Source: Mauremys mutica (taxonomy: Eukaryota > Chordata > Testudines > Geoemydidae). From it: DNA of 64,000 nucleotides. This document shows, piece after piece, positions 37,001-49,000 of the stretch. The position numbers and the translations under genes are program-made. The notes under the pieces were generated by a model. That model searched no databases, had not been told where the DNA came from, and saw only the letters and a list, made by a program, of their open reading frames with translations. The stretch is taken from assembly GCF_020497125.1 (NCBI RefSeq), contig NC_059082.1:49622524-49686523 (forward strand), given 5' to 3'. Position 1 is the stretch's first letter. The number at the start of each line of letters is the position of its first letter.

Positions 37001-40000
37001 CACCATATCAAGCAAGCTGGTCCCAAGCAATGGGCTAGACCTGGGGAAGTGGCAGAATGTTTTTATTGTATTTTAGGAAAAATAACTAATGAACCCCTGA
37101 AAAAATCTGAAGCACACTTCCCCTTGGACAGCAACCTTCCCCTCTTATTCTCACATGCATCATCCACTAGCTGCAGCATGAGAAGTCAACCTTGCTTGTG
37201 TCTCTTAACCCGGTGAGTGCCAATATCCTCCCACTCCAGGGAAAGAGAAATGAGGGCCCAGTTCTATTCCCACTGAAGTAAATGGTAAAATTCCCACTGA
37301 AGTGGAAGCTGGATCGGGCCCTTTGCTCAATAGATCCCTGCAACCTATTTAATTCTGAAGTGTCCATCACTGCAGAGGCCACACTCTGTTAAGGAAAGGT
37401 GTGTTGGAGTGTTTTGCTGCTGGTTGTGCAGGGTCCAAAGAATGAATGTTGTACAAGATCCAATAAGGAAATGGCACGGAGGCCACAGGGATGTTATAGC
37501 AGGTACACTTGAAATTGCTGCTAACATATGCTAGAAATTTCACTGTTATTTTCCTTAATTTTATTTGCTTTTAAAGAGATGGAAATAATTTGGAGTTAGG
37601 GAGTGGAAGGATGAATCTATATAAGTTAACTGCCCCAGAACTAAAAAGGGGTCCTGTGTGATATTTATGGGCCATGTGGACTTGGTGAAGAGGTCTTGAT
37701 TTAGACAGAGCTACGCCTTGCTGTGGAGCAGTTATGTGAAAACAGCACACAAGTGTCACGCCCTTAGGGCATGATCAGCCAATAAGAGTTTCTCCTGATG
37801 ATGTAACCTGCTCCTACTGGGGAGAATTAGTTAGGAGGGGTTTCTGAGGAGTCAGACAACTGCCCTCTTTGCTCTTGCAGTTTCAATGAAGCTCAGCTAA
37901 ATTCATCTTGCGCTGAACACAATCAGTTCTTGCTTTTAATTACTTGCCTCCAGACTTGTAAATAAAGTTGCTCCAAGCACAACAGAAAGGACACAACCAC
38001 AAGTTGGGACTTTGGACCACTAGCAGCTCTGTATGTGTGCATGTCTGTGTATGTACACATGTGTGTGTGCACGCATGGCAGCATGGAATGGCAGTGATGT
38101 AACACGAAAGTTCATGCACGAATCAGAACCTGGTGGGTCACATCAGCCTATACCCAAAGGCTGAGGTCCTTTTAAATGAAGTATGAGGGACGGCCAGACA
38201 ATTAACCAGTGTAATTTTTTTAATTACAGGCCTCAGAACAGACGTGCAAAAGATCTTTTAACTTCATCTCTCTCTTTCTCTGTAACAAAGTTTCCCTCAA
38301 ACACAAGCAAATCCACTGGGTACTTCACAACGATGTGGTTTCTGTATATTCCATGTTTATGTTTCCAATGCTCTGTGAACTTGGCCTAGTAAATAGCGTT
38401 AATAATTGTTGTAATTATACGATTTTTAACTGTATTTAATTTAAGGGTGTATCCTCTTAGACTCTTCGGCAGAGCTAGTCCATTTCAGACAGGGCTGTTT
38501 TACCCTGTTAGCAGGGCAGACAGGTTGAGAGCACAATGGAATGAACCATTTCATTCCAAGCTAGACCAGAAGCATAGAGGGATGTAATATGGAAGGGACC
38601 TAGCATCGTGGCATCTGGGAGAGCCGTCTAGGTTCCAAGAAAGAAGATACAGACCTGGCAAACTACAGATAGACCTTGGGCCTTATTATCAGAAAAGCCA
38701 AGCAGTCATAACTCCAGCTGACGTCAATAGGAGCTGCAGGTGCTCAATATCCTTGAAAATCAAGCCTTATATGGGTAATGACTTGTCTCTGCCCATATAT
38801 ATGACTACCTATGTCCAGATGTTGCTTGGTGGCTAGTCCAAGCTGCATCCCAGTTCTTCTGCCAGCAGGGTCTGAATCAGGGGCGGCTCTAGGGATTTTG
38901 CTGCCCCAAGCACGGCAGGCAGGCTGCCTCCAGTGGTTTGCCTGTGGAGGGTCCGCCTCCGCAGGCGTGCCTGCAGGAGGTCCTCCGAAGCCGCGGGACC
39001 AGCGGACCCTCCGCAGGCACGCCTGCGGGAGGTCCACCGAAGCCATGGGACCAGCGGACCCTCTGCAGGCAAGCTGCAGAAGGCAGCCTGCCTGCCGCCC
39101 TCGCGGCGCTGGCAGAGCGCCCCCCGCGGCTTGCCGCCCCAAGCACGCGCTTGGCGTGCTGGGGCCTGGAGCCGCCCCTGGTCTGAATGTGAATGGGTTG
39201 GTGTGAAAGAGTCTCTGCAGGGGCTGAAAATAAAGACTAAAGCAGTTCAATGAACTTGTTTAGCCCTCCCATGTCCTCCACCCCCACCCCTTTTAGACAC
39301 TGGGCTTGGAAATGATTAGCTCATCCCTCCGCCTGTTGGTGCTGGCAAGAATGGGCAGATTCCAGAACAGAGTGGCAGACATGAGCTCAACACCGTCCCT
39401 TCTGTCTGCAGAACCAGTGTGGGTAGCTCGTTACTTAGAGAAGCTGCTCCCTGCTGTCTACAGCCTTACGCAGCACAAAAAATGTTGTGAGGCTTTGTGG
39501 GGAGAGAGCGGGCGAGCAGGGCATTAACCCTTTGGAAGGTAGAAAAAAGACTCTGGGTGGAAAGGATGTGGATAGAGAACTCTCCAGTGGGACAGTCAGG
39601 TAAGCTTTTAGGTCAATGCCATGGAGAATGTGCTGCCAAAATTTCCAGAAGTGGTAGCCACCAAATCTATCCATGTTACCTACAATTAACTTGCAACTTC
39701 CTTTGCTGATGAGAACAGGATTCATGAATGGGAGGTGTCCCACAATGCTTGTTCTCACCTCTCTGGCCATCGGTTTTAACTCTACTGCCCTGCCCTCAGG
39801 TGACCAACCGTCAGCCCCATCCCGTACATTCCTTTGCAAATTTGAAAGTCTCTTTCCTGTTTGCTCGGTGATGTGTGCAGTGGTCTCAGTGCATCTTTCC
39901 AAGTGGCCATGCCTGCTCCACGCACCAGGTGATCCCCCGCTTGGAGCAATGCCGAGCTGCTGGACCTCATCGGCATTTGGGGAGAGGAGGCTATCCAGTC

Positions 40001-43000
40001 CCAGCTGCACTCCAGCCATAGGAATTATGATACCTATGGACAGATTTCACGATGCATGATAGAGAAGGGCCATGACCGGGGCACATTGCAGTGCAGGGTC
40101 AAAGTGATGGAGCTGCGGAACGCCTACCGCAAGCCTCAGGAGGCAAACTGCTGCTCCAGTGCTGCGCCCACGAGCTTCCGGTTCTACAAAGAGCTGGACG
40201 CGATACTCAGCGGTGACCCCACCTCCACTGTGAAGACCCCTGTGGATACTTTGTTGGCTCGCGTGCCAGTCGAGAGTAGACCCAGGCAGGAGGAGGCAAT
40301 CTTGGATGAAGAGAGGGGAAGGGGATCCAGAGGCAGAGGATGACTCGGAGGTCAGAGATGCATGCAGCCAGGAGCTCTTTTCTACCCTGGAGGAGCCTAG
40401 CCAGTCACAGCAGTTGGAGTTGGCGAAGCGCAAACAGGAGAGGAAGCCCCTGGTAAGTGGATCTGATTTTGGGAATTGCTGAAGCGAGTTGTTGAGGGCA
40501 GGAAGGTTGCAGAAAGCAGGCTTGTCTCCTACCTCGTGCCTAGCCTGAGCGGTGGAACAGGCTGTCGATTCACTCCCTCACTTCATGGGAATCTCCAGGA
40601 AACTCTTGTGGAGATACTGGGCAATCCACTGCTGCAGGTTCCTCGGTAGAGCTGCTTTGTTTCTTGCCCCATTAACGGTAACTTTCCTGCGCACTTTGCC
40701 GTCACGGATGAGGGGACCATAGCTGCACACAGGCTAGCCGCATAGGCGCCAGGGCGGAAGCTGCAGGCTTGGAGAAGACCTTCCCTTGATTCCCTGCTCA
40801 CCCTCAGCAGCGAGATATTTTCCATAATGATCACCTCCTGTGGAAAGGGTGGGGACAGGAATGATTATCAGGCCCAACCTACCTGGCTCTCCCCAAGTGC
40901 CCAAGAGCCACGTGCCCAGTGTACAGCAAGGTCCAGGAACAGAGATTTTCCCTGCCCCTGCAGCTACTCACCATTTTGGGCATCTTGTGGCTCATGTGTG
41001 CTTGCCTGGGGTGAGCCAGTTAGTGTCAGGTGTGTGAGTACCGGCTGTGTTTTAAAGCACTGACTCAGTGTTGTCTGTGTTGCAAACAATACTGCTTCTG
41101 TAAAATGTTGCATTTAAACTTCACAGAGATGACTTTGGGAGCCCAGCCTTCCTCTTTGTTATTGGTGGCAGAACGGCTGCGCAGAATTAGAAAGCGGCCA
41201 AGAAGGACTAAGGAGGACTTTCTGCATGAGGTTATGATGCACTCCGCGGCTGAGAAAAAGAATTGAAGGGGTGGCAGGAAAGCGAGAAGAGGGACCGAAA
41301 AGAGAACGCGGCACACCAGAAAGAAGCCACGGAGTGGCTCTTAACAGTTATGGAGCGCCAAGCGGACACGCTCCAGGCGATACTAGCTCTTCAAACCGAG
41401 CAGCTCTGTGCCACCCTCCGCTGCAGCTGCCGTCACAAAATTCTTTCCCATGAGCCTCTCCCCCACCGCCAACACACTCTTATCAACCTCCTGACTCCAC
41501 TCTCTACCCGCAGCATTCCACTCCTCCCTCCTCACAGTCCAGCACTGTGAACTCCCAATATCCACTGCACTCAACACCCATCCCTCTGCAGTTTGGCCCT
41601 GCTGAAGTACAGCACCCGCTTCATTGTACTCCAAAGAAGAAGGTTGGGTATGATCCCTGGACATACACAAATCTGTAGCCATCCCGGGACCCCTCCTCCT
41701 CTTGAGACTTCGCCCTCCCTCATCCCCCTCCCTGCTGATGATTTTTTTTGTTTGACTCTCTCCTCTGGTTGTTGTCTTTCAATAAAAGAATTGTGTTTGT
41801 TTGAAAGCAATCTTTATTCTATTAAGTGAAGCACTGCAAAGCAACATACAATTATGTTAAGGCCCCTTCTTGCATCATGTGCACCAGTCACCTCCTAGCA
41901 TTACAAGCACTGCAGTCCTGAGCATAACAACAAATGCTAGTGGCTTTCAGCTTCAAATTGCTGCCTCAAAGCATCCCTGATTCTTATGGCCCCACACTGT
42001 GCCCCTCTTTGGCTTGTCTTTGGCTGTTCAAACTCAGCCTCCAGGTGCTGAGCCTCTGCGGTCCAGCCCTGAGTGAAGCTTTCACCCTTCCCTTCACAAA
42101 CATTATGGAGCGTACAGCATGCGGCTATAAGCATAGGAATATTGTTATTGGCCATGTCCAGCTTCCCATACAGGCATCGTAAGCGGGCTTTTAAATGGCC
42201 AAATGCACACTCCATAGTCATTCTGCACTTTCTCAGCCTGTTGTTAAACCGCTCCTTGCTGCTGTCAAGTTGCCCCGTGTATGGCTTCATGAGCCACGGC
42301 ATTAAGGCGTAGGCAGGATCTCCCAGGATCACAATGGGCATTTCGACTTCCCCTACAGTGATCTTCTGGTCAGGGAAGAAAGTCCCTGCTTGCAGCTTCC
42401 TGAACAGGACAGTGTTCTGAAAGATGTGTGCGTCATGCACCTTTCCGGACCAGCCTGCGTTAATGTCTGTGAAATGCCCACGGTGATCTACAAGCACCTG
42501 GAGAACGATTGAGAAATACCTCTTCCGATTAATGTACTTGGTGGCTAGGTGGTCTGGTGCCAGAATTGGAATGTGCGTGCCATTGATCGCCCCTCCGCAA
42601 TTAGGGAAGCCCATTTGTGCAAAGCCACCCACAATGTCACACACGTTGCCCAGAGTCACGGTCTTCTGGAGCAGGATGCGATTAATGGCCCTGCACACTT
42701 TTATCAGCACGACTCCAATGGTCGACTTTCCCACGCCGAACTGATTAGAGACTGATTGGTAGCAGTCTTGAGTAGCCAGCTTCCACAGTGCAATTGCCAT
42801 GCGCTTCTCCAGTGGCAGGGCAGCTCTCATTCTCATGTTCTTGCACCGCAGAGCTGGGGCAAGCTCATCACACAGTCCCATGAATGTGGCTTTCCTCATG
42901 CGAAAGTTCTGCAGCCATTGCTCGTCATCCCAGACATGCATCATGATGTGATCCCACCACTCAGTGCTTGTTTCCTGAGCCCAAAAGAGGCATTCCACTG

Positions 43001-46000
43001 TGGTCAGCACCTCTGTGAATGCCACAAGCAATCTCGTGTCATAGCTAGTATAAGTGGCGAGATCAATGTCACACTCCTCTTGCCTTTGTAGTTTAAGGAA
43101 TAACTTCACCGCCACTAGTGACGTGTTGGTCAGTGCAAGGTCAACAGCTCTGGGATCCATTCCTGCAGCCCGAAAGAGGCACGGCAGGGTGAATAGTACA
43201 CAAACCATTGAAAGATGGCGCCAAATGTGGACAGAAGCACGGGGATTGCTGGGATGTGAAGCAATGCATCATGGGGCATTGGGACAGGACCCAGGATGCC
43301 CAGCGACCCCTTTCGCCTTCCCACGAGTCTTAGCGGCAAAAGAGAAAGAGGTGCTCTGTGGGATAGCTGCCCAGAGTGCACCGCTCCAAATAGCGCCGCA
43401 AGTGTGAACACGCTATTTCGCATGCAGCTAGGGATTTTGCAGCAACATGTGACGTCACCTGATACTGAAATCCATCTTAAATCTGGTATTTTTCCATTTA
43501 AAAGGAGGGGTGGGGACCCAGAGAGACAAAAGATTCCCACCTTGTGCCAAAGCTATAACAGGGGGTGGAGTAAGACAAAAGGAGGCCAGTCATGAGAAAA
43601 CCCCTGCTTTCCACCTGAGATGTCTGCTGGAACTAACAAGGACTGTACCAGGGGAAAGGATTGGGCCTAGACTAGGAAGGAGTCTAGTCTGTGAAAGAAG
43701 CTTATTGGAACATCTCTGAGGGTGAGATATTACCTGTAAACAATTTCTTAATGTATTAGGCTTAGACGTGTGTGTTTTTGCTTTATTTTGCTTGGTGACT
43801 TATTTTGTTCTGTCTGTTATTACTTGAAACCACTTAAATGCTACTTTTTATAATTAATAAAATCACTTTTGTTTATTAATTAACCCAGAGTAAGTGATTA
43901 ATACCTGGGGGAGCAAACAGCAGTGCATATCTCTCTATCAGTGTTCTAGAGGGCGGACAATTCATGAGTTTACCCTGTATAAGCTTTATACAGAGTAAAA
44001 CGGATTTATTTGGGGTTTGGATCCCATTGTGAGCTGGGTATCTGGGTGCTGGAGATAGGTGACCTGCTGAGTAGTTTTTAGTTAAAGTCTGCAGCTTTGG
44101 GGGCATGGACCAGACCTGGGTCTGTGTTGCAGCAGACTAGCATGTCTGGCTCAACAAGGCAGGGTTCTGGAAGTCCCAAGCTGGCATGGAAAATGGGCTC
44201 AGAGGTAATTCCAGCACGTCAGGTGAAAGTCCCAACCTGTCACAAGGGGCTTCTCTGCTCCATCCTCAACCCTCCCACCCTTCCCACCATACGGATGGAG
44301 CAGCCCTGGAGAGATCAGGCCCACCTAAGCCTCAGTCTCTCTGGATGCTCCTCTGCTTTCCCCCTGCAAAGCGATCTTGCATAAACACTGCAGCCATCTA
44401 GCCTGAGTTGTGCACATACCACAGACAAGACCAGGACTTGGGAGTAATCCCAAAGCCACTGGGAAGGCAGGGAATGCACACTAGATGTGCGCAGAGTAAC
44501 AGACAGCAGAAACCCTACCCCACTGTGCAACTTCTGGCTTTGTTTTTATCAAAGGGTTCTCTCCGGCGTAAGCAAACCTCAAGTATAAAGGTTGAGACAT
44601 TCAAACCAAAAAATTAATGCACCGTTTAGTGGTGTTTTATTGGACACCAATAAAAACCCCAGACAATGTTAAGAGCACCAGCCCAATAGGCTGGATAGCT
44701 TTGGGCCGGATTCCGATAACCTCACCTCATACTGAATAACACCTAACTCCATGAGTAGTCCCGCTGACATCAATGAGATCATTCCTGGGCAGTACAAGGG
44801 TAGTCAATGTGCATAAGGGCATGTGAAAATGTCCCCTGATATTTTGCTTTTTAGGCTCTCCAGTTGGAAATCCTGTCCTGAAAATGTGCCAGTTCTGGGC
44901 CTGATTATCAGAACCTGGTCCCCTTTGTACACAGGCAATTTTGCATACACCTCCACCCACTTCCCATGTGCCACCACCGGCATATGCAAGTGACAGCTTC
45001 TAACACTAGTAGACACTGGTGCTGGAATTCCAGAATGGAAAACCCATTGGCGTGCATTGAAAACTGCCCATACATCTGGGAACCTGGGGTTGAGGCACAT
45101 TGGAAATCAGGCCTAGGGTTTTGTCTCGTACACACTTTCTCCTTTTCCCATTAGGTAAACTTGTCTGGTTTTTGTTTAGAATGAAGTATAAATTAACATG
45201 CCTGTTTTGTTTAGCAATAACAACTTTAACTTATATAGATGAAGTCATGTCAATACATTTTTGTTTGTGTTTCAGAATAGTTAAGGATGTCAGCCCAGCC
45301 CAGGGAGAAGCGTTTGTTAGTTCACTGCCACTGCAAAGCCAGCAGGAGCAGCACAATGGACTGCATTTTTGTAGGGTCTACAGAACTAGTAGCAATTGCT
45401 TATTGTTTTATCCTTGTTTGTTATTTGTAGAAGGCCCCTGCTGAGATCAGGGCCCCGCCATGCTTGGGGTCTGCAGACACATAGTAAGAGACAGTCCCTG
45501 CCTCGAGGACTCCACAGTCTAACTAGCCAAAGGCTGAGAGGGGAACCAAGAGATGCAGGGAGGTGAAATGACAGACCCAAGGTCACACAAGGCAGTGGCA
45601 GTTTTATTTCTCAACGACAGACTGGTAGATTTGAAAACAAACCCCAAACAATTCGCTATCAGGAATACACACGCTTATTTAAACTCTAAGGGCCTCAGTC
45701 TGTTTCCTAGTGGAAATCTGTACTCTTCACTAAACCCATGTTTATGCTCGGCATTCACTGGTCCCCTTGTTTGAGGCTGGCCACAGAGAAGCAAGGGACT
45801 TATGGCAGGGGGAATTCATTACAGTGGCTGGGAAGCAAGTTAGGGCAGCTTGGCCAAACCAGTCCCAGCATAAGGGGCGTGCAAGTTACCTTCCTTTCAG
45901 CCCATGTGCTGGATGCAAGCATGTAGCAGGGCAAGCATGAATCAGGCCCTAATCAGTCACATCCTCACATGCCTAGGCAGGGTCCCACTGGCAGGGCGGC

Positions 46001-49000
46001 ATGGAGTGTCCTCACATAGGTGCTCTGCCTGGTCCAGGGATGCATGCTTTCCAGAGTTCTCCATCCAGCACATTTAACCAGCACTGAAGTCATTCAAAAA
46101 GCTAATACACTGGTCCTAAACTCTGAGACTTTTTGAGGTATTTTGAGCCATCAGTCTGCTACAGGCCTGATCTCCACAACGTGCACTGCTTCACTGAGAC
46201 AACAGTAACTTTGGGAGCGTGGGGCTGGAACACATTTTGCTGCCATATGATAATGCAAGTGCCCAAATTCAACACTGTGGTTGGGACTTTTCAAAAGAGC
46301 CTAAGGGGCTGCTGAGACCCACACTGAAGTTCAATAGAAACTGGACCCTTCATTCCTTCAGCCTCCTTTGATTCTCCCAGCCACTGCCATCATCAGGGTC
46401 TACTCTGTCTGTGATCTACTCACACGACAGCAGTTCACAAGAAGTGCTAACATGCACACACTGTCTCTGTGCATATGTTTATATACCCGGGTGCGCCAGT
46501 GAGCAGTAGATAACACTGCTTCCAGCATGCTGGAGAATTTCTCTGCCGTGATAATGACTAGGCACTATATGCAACAGCCAGATCTTTTTTTCAACTTGAC
46601 AGCGCTAATAATATTGTCCATCAGTGGGTTCTTGTTACAGCCAGGCACTGGCTGACAAACAGTCCCTATGCTGCATTTTCTCCTCAGGGCAGCTCCCTCA
46701 ATTAGCCTTTAAGGGTGAGGGAAAGTGAAACCCCAGAATCTCTTGGTGGCTCCATCCAAAGATCTGTGTCAGACAGGAGATGCAGCAGGAAAGAATTAAT
46801 GTCAAGGTGTCAGGCCAGATCCTCAGCTGGTGTACAGCTCCACCAGCTTCAGTAGAGTGTTGCTGGCTTATTCAGCAGAAGATCTGGCCTGTCATTTCTG
46901 GGCTGTTCTGAGATTGGCATAAGTGGGAGCCATTGCCTGCAGTGACTGCTGCTTGGTGCAGAGGGAACTGGAATAGCACCAAGCACAGGCGGAGCTCCCA
47001 CACCATTCCCTACAGTGCCTCCTGCTGGGAAAGGCTGCTCATGGTAGACAAGGGTGCTCCTTCAGATGCTCCCAGCTGTAAGTCTTGGCTTGGTCCACTT
47101 GGTTGGCCTGATACAGGTGAGAGCTGCCCCCCAGCCAGCATTCCCCTATGCTCCCTACAGTGCATCCTGCTGGGGAAGACTAGGCCTGGAGTAGCTGGGT
47201 GCTCCTCACACCCAGCACCACAGCAGCTCTGGCTAGGAGAGACCAGCACCTATGTATTGTAGCTTTACATAGCATCTCCACCATCACATAGTAGAGAGGC
47301 TAAGATCTCCCCACTGCATTCCTCACACCGCCAGCCTCTAATTCAGGCCTGCTCAACATGCGGCCCACGAAGGCTCACTGTGCGGCCCGCGGGGGGATTC
47401 TAAATCCCGCGCACACGGCGCTCTGCGGGCAGCCCAGAGCCCTTTGAATCCCGGCCGCAGCTGAGATGTAAAGGGCTCTGGGCTCCCCGCCGCTGCGGGC
47501 AGCCCAGAGCCCTTTGAATCCCGGCCGCGTCTCCAGCGGCCGGGCTGGGGCTTGGATTTAAAGGGCTTGGGCTCCCCTCAGCGGCAGGAGCTCTGGGCCC
47601 TTTAAATGCCTGCCCCAGCCCCGCAAAGCTCCGGGTTCCCCCAGCTGCCGGAGCCCCAGGCCCTTTAATTTGCCCCTGAGGGCTCTCAGCCACCTCTTCA
47701 GCTGGGAGCCCCTGGTTGATTTAAAATCAAGTATCACCTCCCCACCCCCAACCTTCCTTTTTGGCCCACGGCTGTTTTGGTGGGGCGGTGCTGGGGAAGG
47801 AGGGTTTGTTTCTGTAGGGCTGGGTGGCGCTGGGGCGGGGTGTTTCCGCGGGGCCGGGAGGTGCTGGGGGGGGTGTTTCTGCGGGGCCGGGGGGTTTCGG
47901 CCCTCAGCTGTTATCTTTGGAGTAATGTCGCTTTACGAGTTGTGCAGGCCTGCTCTAATTGCTGCTCAGTATTAAATATCCGAGTGAGGAAGCCTGGGGT
48001 AAATGTTCTTGTTATGGGAACATCCAGTGCTGAGGCCCTTTAATTACATTGGTTTTGTTTTGTTTTTTTACTAGTTGTGCTGTGGGATCCCCTCCCTGAC
48101 CAGAGAAGAACACGCTAAATATGGCTGGTTTTAATGTCCACACTGAAACCTGAATCGCGGCACCAGCCTGGCTGGAAATGGTGCAACCCAGGGCTACCAG
48201 GGACACACATTCCAACCCCTCCACTGCACTCACTCAGATCCATGCTGAAAAGCAAAAGCACGCCACCTCCTCTGCACGGCTGAGCAGGAAACAGTCTCCA
48301 GTTCCTGCTCGCTCTCATTCAGTATGTTCCACATCCCAGCACTAGCATAGCTCCGAACAAAGCCACCATCCATCCACTGCTTAATGTACCTGGCCAACCA
48401 CTCAGTCACCTCCCTCTTCATTATAGACCCCAAGCCCCTCCTCGTCCCTTGCCACTATCCCATCCCATATCGTTCCCCTCACAGACCCCAATCCCCCTCC
48501 TTGCCCCCATCCCATCCCCCTCACAGACCTCAATCCCCCATCATCCCCCTCACAAACCCCAACCCCCTCCTCACCCCTTGCCACTATCCCATTCCCCATC
48601 ATCCCCCTCACAGACCCCAACCCCCCTCGCCACTATCCCATCCCCCATCACCCCCCTCACAGACCCCAATCTGCCTCCTCGCTCCTTGCCACTATCCCAT
48701 CCCCTATCGTTCCCCTCCTTCTCCAATCCCATACATATCTTTCATCTTGATGTGTCCCCCACACTCTAGGTTATTTAAAAAGCATTTGAAAGGATGCTGT
48801 CAGGCTTTGAATGTGGCTTGGTTTGGTTGTTTGTTTTTGTACTGAAGTTTTATGATTGTATTGGGAAGGAGTCCTAATTGAGGCTGCAATTGGAATTACA
48901 GTATGTGATATTGTTTTATTTAGTTATTTATTTAGGAGGGGTTTTAACTACAGTATAATTAGGCTGGCGAGTGTTTTTTTGCTTTGAAATGGAACCTGAT

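Larger units (their letters stand above)
39490..43425. mobile_element. Harbinger DNA transposon, two convergent genes
   Basis: Holds a Myb/SANT-like gene on the plus strand and a HARBI1-type transposase on the minus strand, tail to tail, the classic Harbinger pair. The outer limits are approximate: I could not identify terminal repeats or the 3-bp duplication with certainty. It lies in intron 1. Confidence 0.75.

Noticed and set aside
38744..39253. Long frames on both strands
   Set aside because: Same reason: they coincide with the 38878-39180 MITE and its internal repeats.
48425..48735. Regularly spaced repeats that might suggest a CRISPR array
   Set aside because: Units are tandem and degenerate with no unique spacers, and the genome is vertebrate.
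48384..48845. Proline/serine-rich frame resembling a structural protein
   Set aside because: Translation of a C-rich minisatellite; all frames are open for the same reason.
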